From: Thermoguttaceae bacterium
GTDB taxonomy: Bacteria; Planctomycetota; Planctomycetia; Pirellulales; Thermoguttaceae
Direction: 5' to 3'
NCBI GenBank assembly: GCA_017447865.1
Contig: JAFSMO010000099.1
Coordinates: 33,576-97,575 of the forward strand
Length of the DNA: 64,000 nt
Shown piece by piece: positions 17,304 through 28,891 of this stretch. Below the pieces are notes generated by a model. That model had not been told where the DNA came from, ran no database searches, and was given only the letters and a program-made list of their open reading frames with translations. The first letter of the stretch is position 1, and every line of letters begins with the position of its first letter. Made by a program: the position numbers and the translations under genes.

Positions 17304-19286
17304 TTATTCTTCCGTCAGATTTTTGATCTGTTCCGGACTCAGCGCCCAACTGAAGACGCGGGCGAACTGGACCTTCCCCTCGAAGAACGTACTGCCGGAG
17401 TATTTCGTCCCAATGTCCGAGCCGATGCTGTACGCGTGTGCTGTTTTGTCCTTCGGGTAGGTCAAAAATCCAGTGGTCTGGGTTTTCGCCGCCTCTTTGC
17501 CGTCGAGGTAAAGAATGACGTTTTGACCGTCGTACACGCCGAACGCCGTATGGACTCCCGGCGTGACGGGCGTCCGGATGATCACGTAGTGCCCCGAGAC
17601 GCTGCACCAGAATTCCAGCTCTTTCCGCTCGTGATTCAGCTCGAAAGCCGTCCCTCCCTGCTCGGTATTCGCGAAAATGTCCGCGGCCCCCTTTTCCTTG
17701 AAGCCGTCGAACTGGAACCGGCACGCCATCGTGATCCGGCGGCGCAGGCGCGCGTAGTCCTTTTCACCAAATTTCACGATGAACTGGTCCTTCAGGCCGT
17801 CGAAAACCGCCCAGCCGTCCTGGGCTTTCGGCGCACCGCGCGTTTCGAGACCCGCGGGGAATTTGCCGCCTTCAGGCTCATTTTTGAACGCACCGTCGGC
17901 CGCGACGAAGAAGTTCACGACGTTCGCCGCCGGTTTCGGCGCGTCCCGGTCAATGGCGTCCTCCTCGCCCTTCGCGGTTTTGAACTCGCCGGTCAGCGCC
18001 TTTTCCGAAAGTTTCCCGAAAGCGTTTCGCGCCCGGATCTCCACGCGGTACTCGCCATCCGGTTCCAGATCCGAGTACTCCACGGCCAGTTCCTCCGGCA
18101 TTTCCCGGAAATAGTATTTTGACCACGGATTCGTCCCGCCGAATAATTCCCAGCCGTCTTTGGTTTTCTGCTCAAACGTCATCTGGTACGACCCGACGAA
18201 CGCCTTGGGCGTCATTTCGTCGAACGCCTGCGGGAAGGTGAAAACCGCCCCGTACGGGTCCACGTCCGAGATCTTGAGCTCCGGTTCCCCCTTCCAGTAC
18301 GGCGCGGCGGCGGTCTTGTAGCGCTCGTTCGTGTAGCAGTACTTTTCGATGTTTCCCGGCTCTGCGACCAGGAATTCCGTGTCGAAGAACGAGTCGGTCA
18401 GCACGTCGTAGATCCGAAGGTGGGACGAGTAATCCTTCATCACCTCCACGACGTACATCTGCGCGGCATCGGAGTACCCCTCCGGGAATTTCTCGAAGAT
18501 CCCACCGGTCATTTCGTAGTAGCTCAGCGTCGAGGTCCCGAACGCGGTAAAATTCCCCTGCCACGCACTGCGCGGATCGTTGGACGGGTAGTGCGAATGG
18601 CCGGAATAGTCGATCACCTGCGGGAATTCGTCGAGGACCGGCCGCAGATCCGGCACGCCCCAGTGGTCAATGCCGCAGGAACCGTAAACCGTCTCGGAAA
18701 CGTGGTGGTGCTGGAAGACCACGATTGGGCGTTTGGGGTCCTCGGCCGACGCGGCTTTGAGCTGCTCGCGGAGCCATTCGCGGGAGCCGCCGAACGTTCC
18801 CGTCCCGGCCTTCGGATCGTCGGGGGAGATCCCGATGAAGTGGAACCCGTTGATCACGACGTGGGGATTGAGCGGCCGCTGGAAGATCCCCTGCCAGTGC
18901 GGACGCCCGCCGCCGGCTTTTTCGTGGTCTTTGCCGCCGTAGAACTCGTGATTTCCCATGCAGATGACGAGTTGAGTTTCCTTCGGAAGCCCGCCCAGGA
19001 GCGTGTCGCGGAAGAGCGTCAGCTCCGACGTGTAGCCGTGGTTCGTCATGTCGCCGGCGACCACCAGCGCGTCGAAGTGGGACTTCCCGAGAAACTCGAG
19101 GGCCTTGATGAGACGTTTCCGCTCTTTGGAGTCGGGATTCTCGCTGAAATGCACGTCGCTGATGACGGCGTACCGGAGAGCGACGTCTTCGGACTTGACG
19201 TTTTCCGCGGCCCACAAAGCGGCCGGAAACGCGGTTAAAATCATGGAACTGCCAAGAAACTGGCGCCGGGTGATGCGTGCGTTCAT
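17304..19286 (-). CDS. Tat-exported calcineurin-like phosphoesterase with C-terminal LamG/concanavalin-like domain
   Basis: About 660 residues from the ATG at 19284-19286. The frame extends 21 codons further, but MNARITRRQFLGSS is a clear twin-arginine signal. The metallophosphoesterase motifs are all present: ISDVHFS, VVAGDMTNHG, CMGNHEFYGG, FQHHHVS and SGHSHYP, giving the two-metal site. A fibronectin-like segment follows (LEPDGEYRVEIRARNAFG). The last 200 residues resemble a LamG/concanavalin jelly-roll (ELEFWCSVSGHYV, VILYLDGKEA, GKVQFARVFSWALSPEQ). Secreted or periplasmic phosphoesterase, substrate unknown; the C-terminal domain suggests carbohydrate or surface binding. It ends 17 bp from the lspA terminator and transcribes toward it. 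Confidence 0.9.
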   Translation of the reverse strand: MNARITRRQFLGSSMILTAFPAALWAAENVKSEDVALRYAVISDVHFSENPDSKERKRLIKALEFLGKSHFDALVVAGDMTNHGYTSELTLFRDTLLGGLPKETQLVICMGNHEFYGGKDHEKAGGGRPHWQGIFQRPLNPHVVINGFHFIGISPDDPKAGTGTFGGSREWLREQLKAASAEDPKRPIVVFQHHHVSETVYGSCGIDHWGVPDLRPVLDEFPQVIDYSGHSHYPSNDPRSAWQGNFTAFGTSTLSYYEMTGGIFEKFPEGYSDAAQMYVVEVMKDYSSHLRIYDVLTDSFFDTEFLVAEPGNIEKYCYTNERYKTAAAPYWKGEPELKISDVDPYGAVFTFPQAFDEMTPKAFVGSYQMTFEQKTKDGWELFGGTNPWSKYYFREMPEELAVEYSDLEPDGEYRVEIRARNAFGKLSEKALTGEFKTAKGEEDAIDRDAPKPAANVVNFFVAADGAFKNEPEGGKFPAGLETRGAPKAQDGWAVFDGLKDQFIVKFGEKDYARLRRRITMACRFQFDGFKEKGAADIFANTEQGGTAFELNHERKELEFWCSVSGHYVIIRTPVTPGVHTAFGVYDGQNVILYLDGKEAAKTQTTGFLTYPKDKTAHAYSIGSDIGTKYSGSTFFEGKVQFARVFSWALSPEQIKNLTEE

Positions 19287-19430
19287 TTTTTTCTTTCTGA
19301 AATCTGAAAAAGGGGTGGAGGGAAAAGACGGAAAGCCTGAACTTTCCATTCATTATAAATATCCCCCCCGTAATTTCAAGGGGGTGGAAAGAAAAACTGA
19401 AAAAGTCAGGGGACGGGCTTTCTTCCCCCC

Positions 19431-19459
19431 TTGAAAAAAATCTCCCCGTCGATTAAAAT
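19431..19459 (+). promoter_or_regulatory. Sigma70-type promoter for the GH97 gene
   Basis: TTGAAA (19431-19436), 17 bp spacer, TAAAAT (19454-19459), about 40 bp before the GH97 start. Confidence 0.65.
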
Positions 19460-19498
19460 GGGAATCGGTTCCATTTTGTTTGACCAAGGAGAAAAATC

Positions 19499-21457
19499 AT
19501 GCGAAAAATCCTCACCCTTCTGAATATTCTTGCCCTTCTGTGTCTCGGGGCGCTGGACGTCCGGGCGGCCGAAACCGTCTCCTCGCCTGACGGGAAGATC
19601 GTTTTCACGCTGGACTGCGCCGACGGGAAGCCCACGTTCAGCGTGACGTACTCCGGCACGCAGGTCGTCGCGCCGTCTGCGCTGGGTCTGCGAACGCCCG
19701 CCGATCTGGGAGCCTGGACCGTCGAGAAATGCGAAAAAGCCTCCGCCGACACGTCGTGGAAACCGCTTTGGGGCGAGTACGCCGAGATCCCGGACCGGCA
19801 TAACGACCTGAACGTGACGTTCAAAAACGCTGATTCCGTGACGCTAGGCCTGGAAATTCGCGTGTACGACGAGGGTTTTGCCTTCCGTTACGGCCGCGAC
19901 GCTGAAAAAGTCCTCGAGATCACCGGCGAGCAGACCGAATTCCGGATCCCGGCGGACGTGCGGGTTTTCCCGATCAACTCGACCGAGGCGACTTTCCCGG
20001 AGGATGGGATCGCGTTGGCGGACCTGAATTTCACCGCATTCCCGCCGCTGACGGGGAAATTCGCGGACGGCCGGGTATTTTCCATCATGGAGGCGTATGC
20101 GGTGGATTACCCGCGCCTGACGTGGAAGAAGGCGGAAAACGGCGCGATCGTGCCGAACGTCCGCAAAACCACGTGGGAAAAAGCCCCGGAGGGCGCTACG
20201 CTCGCGTGGACCCCGTGGCGGGCCATGATGCTGGCCGAAAATGAGGCGCGGCTCGTCGAGCACGAGTACTTCATCTTCAACCTGAACCCGCCCGCGGACT
20301 ACAGCAAATTCGACTGGGTCAAGCCCGGTAAAACGATCAGCAACGAGATGAACTGCGGCATCACGAAGAAGGAGCTTTACAGCATCATCGACTTCGCGGC
20401 CGAAAACGGCATCAAGTACCTGCAGATCGACTGGGGCTGGTACGGCACCGAGTACGTTTACTCAGACGCAGAATGCGACGAGTGGGCGAGGAATAATCCG
20501 CAGTACGCGGACGACCCGACCTGGCGCGCCAACACCAGACCGGACCCCCGAAAAGTGGCGCAGGGCCGCGTCCCCTACTTCCCGCGCTTCAAGGCCAGCA
20601 CTTACGTGGACATTAATATTAAGGAACTGGTCGAGTACGGAAAATCGAAGGGGGTCGGCATTTGCCTCTACCTGAACGACCGGATGATCAAGGCGTACGA
20701 CATCGCGGAGCTTTTCCCGATTTACGAGAGCTGGGGCCTGGCGGGGCTGAAGCCCGGTTTCGTCGCTTACGGTTCCGCCAAGGACACAAACGACCTGCGC
20801 CGTCTGGCCGAAGTCGCCGCGAAGCATCACCTCTGGCTCTGCATCCACGACGCGTACCTTCCGGACGGCTCGATGCGTGAATTCCCGAACGTGATGAACG
20901 TCGAGGGCGGCGGCGGGCAGGAAGGAAACCACCCGGCTTTCCAGGACGTGGTGCTCCCGTTCACGCGGTACCTGGTCGGCCCGTTCGACTTCACGCCGGC
21001 CATTTACTTCCACGACCGCTCCAACTGCCATCAGCTCTCGCTTTTTGTGACGTTCTACGCGCCGTCGCACGTCATTCGCAGCGGTTGGGGGATCCGGAAT
21101 AACAAAACCGGGAACGCGTTCGGCTCAGAGAAAGAATGGTTTGCCGCCGTGGGGTCCGAGTGGGTCGATACGAAGGTCCTGGACGCGGAGATCGGCCGTC
21201 GGATCGTGACCGTCCGCAAAACGAAAGAGGGCGAGTGGTTCCTCGGTGCGACGAACGGCTCGCAGGCCGTGACCTCGAAGGTTTCGCTTTCGTTCCTGGA
21301 TCCTGACCGCGAGTACGAGCTGAGCATCTGGACCGACGCCCCGGAAGCGGACGGCGCGTATCGTGCGGCCGTCAAGACGGTGAAAAAGGTCCACTCGACC
21401 GACACGCTGGAGCTTCCGATGGCGGAAAACGGCGGCGCGGTCGCGATTTTCCGTTGA
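19499..21457 (+). CDS. Glycoside hydrolase family 97 (alpha-glucosidase/alpha-galactosidase type)
   Basis: 652 residues with a signal peptide (residues 1-22, ending VRA) and an AAGGAG ribosome binding site. The GH97 layout is clear: an N-terminal beta-sandwich (SPDGKIVFTLDCADGKP), a (beta/alpha)8 barrel with KYLQIDWGWYG, and LCIHDAYLPDG followed by REFPNVMNVEGGGGQEG and PFTRYLVGPFDFTP, then a C-terminal beta domain. The Asp in IHDAYLPDG lies where retaining GH97 enzymes carry a nucleophile, so a retaining alpha-galactosidase-like mechanism is possible; this is an inference. Predicted to release alpha-linked hexoses in the periplasm. A Gfo/Idh/MocA oxidoreductase follows after 85 bp, likely in the same transcript. 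Confidence 0.92.
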   Translation: MRKILTLLNILALLCLGALDVRAAETVSSPDGKIVFTLDCADGKPTFSVTYSGTQVVAPSALGLRTPADLGAWTVEKCEKASADTSWKPLWGEYAEIPDRHNDLNVTFKNADSVTLGLEIRVYDEGFAFRYGRDAEKVLEITGEQTEFRIPADVRVFPINSTEATFPEDGIALADLNFTAFPPLTGKFADGRVFSIMEAYAVDYPRLTWKKAENGAIVPNVRKTTWEKAPEGATLAWTPWRAMMLAENEARLVEHEYFIFNLNPPADYSKFDWVKPGKTISNEMNCGITKKELYSIIDFAAENGIKYLQIDWGWYGTEYVYSDAECDEWARNNPQYADDPTWRANTRPDPRKVAQGRVPYFPRFKASTYVDINIKELVEYGKSKGVGICLYLNDRMIKAYDIAELFPIYESWGLAGLKPGFVAYGSAKDTNDLRRLAEVAAKHHLWLCIHDAYLPDGSMREFPNVMNVEGGGGQEGNHPAFQDVVLPFTRYLVGPFDFTPAIYFHDRSNCHQLSLFVTFYAPSHVIRSGWGIRNNKTGNAFGSEKEWFAAVGSEWVDTKVLDAEIGRRIVTVRKTKEGEWFLGATNGSQAVTSKVSLSFLDPDREYELSIWTDAPEADGAYRAAVKTVKKVHSTDTLELPMAENGGAVAIFR

Positions 21458-21542
21458 GTTCAACTTTCGATCCGAAGCCGCATCAGGCCCCCAGACTTTT
21501 TGAAGATTTTGAAACTGAATTTTTTGCGAGAAAGGAAATTTT

Positions 21543-22781
21543 ATGCCAAACGTTCATCCATCGGGAAGTGATAAACTGCGCGCGGTCGTGGTCGGCTGCG
21601 GCCGCCGCGGGACGGGGAGCGCCGTCGATTTTCTGCGGAATCCCAACACGGAGATCGTCGCGCTGGCCGACGCGTTTGAGGAAAACGTGAAAGCCGCCGC
21701 CGAGATGCTGAAAGTGCCGCCGGAACGCTGCTTCTGGGGCTTCGACGCCTACCGGAAAGCTCTTTCGGTGGACTGTGAGTACGCGATCCTCGCCACGCCG
21801 CCGGGATTTCGCCCGATCCATTACCGCGCCGCGGTGGAAATGGGCCGGAACGTCTTCATGGAGAAACCCTGCTGCGTGGACGTGCCCGGCTACCAGATCC
21901 TCATGGAGACCAACAAAATTGCCGCGGAAAAGAACCTGAAGGTCGGCGTCGGGCTCCAGCGTCACCACGAGGTCGCGTACCTGAAGGGGATCCAGGAGAT
22001 CGCGGACGGGAAGTACGGCAACATTTTCCTGATGCGCGTTTACTGGAACGGCGGTTGGACCCGCGTCCATGAACGCCAGCCCGAGTGGTCCGAGATGGAG
22101 TACCAGATGCGGAACTGGTACTACTTCCAGTGGACCTGCGGCGATCACATCTGCGAGCAGCACGTGCACAATCTGGACGTCGCGAACTGGGTGAAAACCG
22201 TGCAGGAAGGCAAAACGCCCGGCCCGGACTACTGCCACCCCGTCGAGGCCAACGCGATGGGCGGCCGCCAGGTACGCAAACTGGACCCGAACTGGGGCCA
22301 GATCTTCGACCATCATTTCGTCGAGTTCACCTACGCGGACGGCACGAAACTCTACAGTCAGGCGCGCCAGCAGCCGAACACGTGGCCCCAGGTCGCCGAG
22401 TTCGTCCACGGCACGAAGGGGAGCGGAAACGTCCCATCCCGTCCCGGCCGCCAAAAGGGCGAAAACGACGTTTACGACTGGAAAGCGATGGCGAAGAGTT
22501 CCGACGGGCCGTTCCCGCAGGAGCACAAAGACCTCGTGACGGCGATCCGCGAAGACCTCCCGTACCACGAGGGCTGGCACGGCGCCATCAGCTCCCTGAC
22601 CGGGATTTTGGGCAGAACGGCCAGTTACACCGGCAAGGTCGTGAAGTGGGACGACCTGTTCGTGGACCCGAAACCGCTGATGATCTACGAAAACCACGAC
22701 GCGCTGACGATGCAAAGCCCCGCCCCGGTCCAGCTTCAGGAAAACGGTTTCTACCCGATCCCGACCCCAGGCGTGAATTAG
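21543..22781 (+). CDS. Gfo/Idh/MocA family oxidoreductase
   Basis: 412 residues, ribosome binding site AAAGGAA. The N-terminal Rossmann fold has VVVGCGRRGTGSAVDF for NAD(P) binding, then ALADAFEEN, LATPPGF and the family signature MEKPCCVD (EKP). The C-terminal half contains the conserved HNLDVANW and a GRTASYTGK/W stretch typical of planctomycete members, which often act on sugars or inositol-like substrates. No signal peptide or Tat motif, so probably cytoplasmic. Its position after GH97 suggests a role in handling the released sugar. The substrate is not identifiable. Confidence 0.9.
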   Translation: MPNVHPSGSDKLRAVVVGCGRRGTGSAVDFLRNPNTEIVALADAFEENVKAAAEMLKVPPERCFWGFDAYRKALSVDCEYAILATPPGFRPIHYRAAVEMGRNVFMEKPCCVDVPGYQILMETNKIAAEKNLKVGVGLQRHHEVAYLKGIQEIADGKYGNIFLMRVYWNGGWTRVHERQPEWSEMEYQMRNWYYFQWTCGDHICEQHVHNLDVANWVKTVQEGKTPGPDYCHPVEANAMGGRQVRKLDPNWGQIFDHHFVEFTYADGTKLYSQARQQPNTWPQVAEFVHGTKGSGNVPSRPGRQKGENDVYDWKAMAKSSDGPFPQEHKDLVTAIREDLPYHEGWHGAISSLTGILGRTASYTGKVVKWDDLFVDPKPLMIYENHDALTMQSPAPVQLQENGFYPIPTPGVN

Positions 22782-22813
22782 AGGACCCGTCCGAAAAGTC
22801 CCGTTTAAACCAC

Positions 22814-22852
22814 AAAAAAAGGCTTCAGTCTTTCGAACCGAAGCCTTTTTTT
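22814..22852. terminator. Bidirectional terminator between the oxidoreductase gene and tRNA-Gln
   Basis: A run of A, then GGCTTC, a 13-nt loop region and GAAGCC followed by seven T. The A/T flanks let it work on both strands: after the oxidoreductase (plus) and after the tRNA (minus). Confidence 0.85.
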
Positions 22853-22865
22853 CATTCTCAGAAAG

Positions 22866-22936
22866 CAGGGGCACAGGGATTCGAACCCCGACTAAATGAA
22901 CCAGAATCATTTGTGCTGCCGTTACACGATGCCCCT
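22866..22936 (-). tRNA. tRNA-Gln (anticodon CUG)
   Basis: On the minus strand the sequence folds as a cloverleaf: acceptor AGGGGCA/TGCCCCT, D-stem GTGT/GCAC, anticodon stem AATGA/TCATT with loop TTCTGGT (anticodon CTG at 22902-22904), and T-arm CGGGG-TTCGAAT-CCCTG. The discriminator is G. CCA is not encoded in the gene. Confidence 0.93.
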
Positions 22937-23033
22937 GTAACTGCGCGTTAATATACCACGTTTTCGCTTTCTGTCAAGAGGGGGAGCCGGCCTTTTTCCA
23001 AAAAAAGAATCGGCAAAATTTCCCTCTCCCCCC

Positions 23034-23061
23034 TTGCAAGGATTTTAAAAGAGAGTATATT
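23034..23061 (+). promoter_or_regulatory. Sigma70-type promoter for glyA
   Basis: TTGCAA (23034-23039), 16 bp spacer, TATATT (23056-23061), about 50 bp before the glyA start. Confidence 0.65.
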
Positions 23062-23110
23062 AATTAATAGTTTTTTCATTTCCCAACTCTTTGTATAAGG
23101 GGGGCTTGCA

Positions 23111-24418
23111 ATGCTCAAAGTCGAACGTTACCCGCACCTGAAAGTCACGGATCCGGAAGTCTATGATCTGATTTACCGTCAGGCCGCCTATGAAGGCTCC
23201 ACGCTGAAGATGATCGCTTCCGAGAACTACGCGTCCTTTTCCGTTCTGGAAGCCACCGGTTCCTCGCTGACCAACAAATATTGCGAGGGGTATCCCGGCG
23301 CGCGCTATTACGAAGGAAACGCCGTCTGTGACGAAATCGAAAATCTGGCCATCAATCGTCTGAAAGCGCTCTTTGGGGCCGAGCACGCCAACGTTCAGCC
23401 GCTGAGCGGGTCCCCGGCCAACTCCGCCGTTTACCGCGCCATCATGAAGCCCGGGGAAAAAGTCATGGGGATCCCGGTCGATTTTGGCGGGCACCTGACG
23501 CACGGCTGGAAGGTCAATTTCTCCGGAAAAGACTACGTTCAGGTCCCGTTCGGCCCCTCGCCGGAAACCGGAGTGCTGGACTACGACGAGATCCGCGAGA
23601 TCGCCCTGCGTGAACGTCCGCGCATGATCTGGTGCGGCACGACCGCTTATCCGCGCACGATCCATTACGACCGCTTCGCTTCGATCGCGGAGGAAGTGGG
23701 GGCGTATCTGGTCGCGGACATTGCGCACATTTCCGGCCTGATCGCCGGCGGCGCCCATCCGAATCCCGTGCCGTACTGCGACATCGTCTCGAGCACGACG
23801 CACAAGATGATGCGCGGCCCGCGTGCCGGGTTCATCCTCAGCCGGATCGAGGACCGCTACCAGGAAAAGTACTACCCGACGAGCAAGAACAACCTGGCGA
23901 AACGCGTTGACCGCGCGGTCTTCCCGACGCTCCAGGGCGGCCCGCACATGAACGTGATCGCCGGCATGGCCGTCGCGTTTGGCGAAGCGGCCAAGGATTC
24001 GTTCAAGGACTACGCGCACCAGGTCGTGAAAAACGCCCGCGCTCTGGGTGACTACCTGATGGAGCACGGCATCAAGCTGGCCAGCGGCGGCACGGACACG
24101 CACCTGCTTCTGCTTGACCTGCGCGACAAAGAATACACGGGTAAAGACGCGGCGGAAGCCCTGGCCCGCGGCGGGATCATCGCCAATTTCAACACGGTTC
24201 CGGGCGACCAGCGCAAGCCGACCGTGACTTCCGGGGTCCGCATGGGTACGCCGGGCATCACGAGCATGGGGATGAAAGAGGCCGACATGCAGAAGGTGGG
24301 CGAGTGGATCGTTCGCATTCTGGACGCTCTGCCGAACTCCGCCGACGCGGAAGCCTCCGCCCGCAAGGAGATCGCTGAGTTCTGCACGCAGTTCCAGATC
24401 CCGGGACTGGATGACTGA
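23111..24418 (+). CDS. glyA: Serine hydroxymethyltransferase
   Basis: 435 residues, the normal family length. It converts serine and tetrahydrofolate to glycine and 5,10-methylene-tetrahydrofolate, the main source of one-carbon units; it is a cytosolic PLP enzyme. Visible motifs are MIASENYASFSVLEATGS near the N-terminus, GYPGARYYEGN, VQPLSGSPANSAVY, DIAHISGLIAGG, and the PLP-binding Lys in SSTTHKMMRGPRAG (about residue 232). The C-terminal part has GITSMGMKEADM. The start is supported by a GGGGG-rich Shine-Dalgarno in the 12 bp upstream. The gene is followed by palindromic repeats. Confidence 0.97.
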   Translation: MLKVERYPHLKVTDPEVYDLIYRQAAYEGSTLKMIASENYASFSVLEATGSSLTNKYCEGYPGARYYEGNAVCDEIENLAINRLKALFGAEHANVQPLSGSPANSAVYRAIMKPGEKVMGIPVDFGGHLTHGWKVNFSGKDYVQVPFGPSPETGVLDYDEIREIALRERPRMIWCGTTAYPRTIHYDRFASIAEEVGAYLVADIAHISGLIAGGAHPNPVPYCDIVSSTTHKMMRGPRAGFILSRIEDRYQEKYYPTSKNNLAKRVDRAVFPTLQGGPHMNVIAGMAVAFGEAAKDSFKDYAHQVVKNARALGDYLMEHGIKLASGGTDTHLLLLDLRDKEYTGKDAAEALARGGIIANFNTVPGDQRKPTVTSGVRMGTPGITSMGMKEADMQKVGEWIVRILDALPNSADAEASARKEIAEFCTQFQIPGLDD

Positions 24419-24428
24419 GAATTACGGG

Positions 24429-24448
24429 GACGACGCTTCCAACGTCGT
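24429..24448. repeat. GACGACGC-type short palindrome, copy 1
   Basis: ACGACG-CTTCCAA-CGTCGT hairpin preceded by ATTACGGGG. The same unit recurs at 25121-25148 (inverted), 32750-32771, 37355-37372 and, diverged, at 43743-43767 and 48288-48334. Confidence 0.8.
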
Positions 24449-24453
24449 AGATT

Positions 24454-24546
24454 CGGAGGGCCGGCGTCCCGCCGGTCAAGTTAATATCCTGCAAAACAGG
24501 AAAGGCGTAAGGCCATTAACTTGACCGGCGAGACGCCGGCCCTCCG
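24454..24546. repeat. Inverted repeat with 32-bp arms (CGGAGGGCCGGCGTC family), copy 1
   Basis: Left arm 24454-24485 and right arm 24515-24546 are inverted copies with a single mismatch, around a 29-bp centre. The arm starts CGGAGGGCCGGCGTC and ends GGTCAAGTTAAT. Other copies lie at 28789-28867 (both arms) and 32714-32745 (one arm). Confidence 0.9.
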
Positions 24547-24556
24547 GATCTTTGGA

Positions 24557-24913
24557 TTAATGCAGCCATTTTGACGCTGAATAAAAAGGGAGTATTCCAA
24601 GAGTCGGGGTTTCCGGGAGCCCACTCTTTTTTCTAAATTGTTCTGGCGCAAGCGGTTTTCCGCTTGTCACCTTTTCTTTTACTTCTTTAACTTCTTCCTC
24701 CAATTCCTCTATTCTCTTCCGTAGCTCCTCTGTCTCTTTCTCTACCGCCTCTTTCTTCGCCTGCTCCCATTGTTGAAGCATTTCTATGGACATACCAGTA
24801 GCCTGTTGCTTTGGTGCTTCTAGCTTTCCTGCATTAATCATATACACACAACACGCCGCAATAATAGCCAGCCCAGCGAGGCACATGATTACTTGAGTTA
24901 CGGTATTGTTCAT
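24557..24913 (-). CDS. Small single-pass membrane protein with coiled coil, function unknown
   Basis: 118 residues. The N-terminal hydrophobic helix (residues about 8-27) is followed by a highly charged Glu/Lys-rich coiled coil (residues about 45-85, with EELRKRIEELEEEVKEVKEK) and a short Pro-containing tail. An AAAGGAAC ribosome binding site lies ahead of the ATG. The layout (short N-terminal anchor plus cytoplasmic or periplasmic coiled coil) resembles small division- or envelope-associated proteins, but no family is recognised. The gene sits between glyA and ileS inside a segment bracketed by inverted palindromic repeats. Confidence 0.7.
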   Translation of the reverse strand: MNNTVTQVIMCLAGLAIIAACCVYMINAGKLEAPKQQATGMSIEMLQQWEQAKKEAVEKETEELRKRIEELEEEVKEVKEKVTSGKPLAPEQFRKKSGLPETPTLGILPFYSASKWLH

Positions 24914-24994
24914 AATAGGTTCCTTTCTTTTTATTTATTGTAGCATGGGTTAGATGGATTTCAAGGGGTACCCACTTAAATTTTCAAATATTTC

Positions 24995-25022
24995 TTGCCT
25001 AACTGCGTAATTTCGGTATAAT
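24995..25022 (+). promoter_or_regulatory. Sigma70-type promoter upstream of a very small ORF
   Basis: TTGCCT (24995-25000), 16 bp spacer, TATAAT (25017-25022). It is followed 8 bp later by a GGAGG ribosome binding site and an ATG at 25044. Confidence 0.55.
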
Positions 25023-25043
25023 CTACTTAACAATGGAGGTTAT

Positions 25044-25148
25044 ATGAGAGATCGCATTTCAGGACATGTTCGCGTTTTAATAAATAGAACGGTGGCATTA
25101 CTGCCACCGCTCGCCAATCAGACGACGCTGGAAGCGTCGTCCCCGTAA
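25044..25148 (+). CDS. Possible 34-residue ORF running into repeat sequence
   Basis: ATG with a good GGAGG site 6 bp upstream and a promoter 22 bp upstream. It encodes about 34 residues (MRDRISGHVRVLINRT...). The last 20 codons lie within two palindromic repeats, so the reading frame may be a gene start cut off by repeat insertion rather than a functional peptide. No similarity to a known family is evident. Confidence 0.3.
   Translation: MRDRISGHVRVLINRTVALLPPLANQTTLEASSP
25090..25148. repeat. Two adjacent palindromes (GGTGGCA and GACGACGC families)
   Basis: CGGTGGCATTACTGCCACCG at 25090-25109 is the exact reverse complement of 36448-36467. The hairpin at 25121-25141 (GACGACGC/GCGTCGTC) with following CCCCGTAAT is an inverted copy of the unit at 24421-24448. 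Confidence 0.85.
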
Positions 25149-25232
25149 TTGCCCCCCCTGTTTTTTTTCTGGATTTCTGGTAGAATACGGAAAACTTTTT
25201 TTGTTCCCGCTCTTTATTGTTGAGGTTCCAAA

Positions 25233-28784
<3,552 letters not shown>

Positions 28785-28788
28785 AATA

Positions 28789-28867
28789 CGAAGGGCCGGC
28801 GTCCTCGTCGGTCAAGTTAATGGTTTTAGCCTTTTATTAACTTGACCGGCAGGACGCCAGCCCTCCG
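28789..28867. repeat. CGGAGGGCCGGCGTC-family inverted repeat, copy 2
   Basis: Two arms of about 32 bp (28789-28821 and 28836-28867) with a 14-bp centre, directly after the ileS stop. It is the same family as 24454-24546 and may also act as a terminator or transcript-stabilising hairpin. Confidence 0.85.
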
Positions 28868-28891
28868 AATCTCACCATTCTTTTCCGAATT

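Noticed and set aside
24421..25148. CRISPR-like appearance of repeated palindromes
   Set aside because: Repeats are not evenly spaced, differ in sequence and have no unique spacers; no cas genes are in the window.
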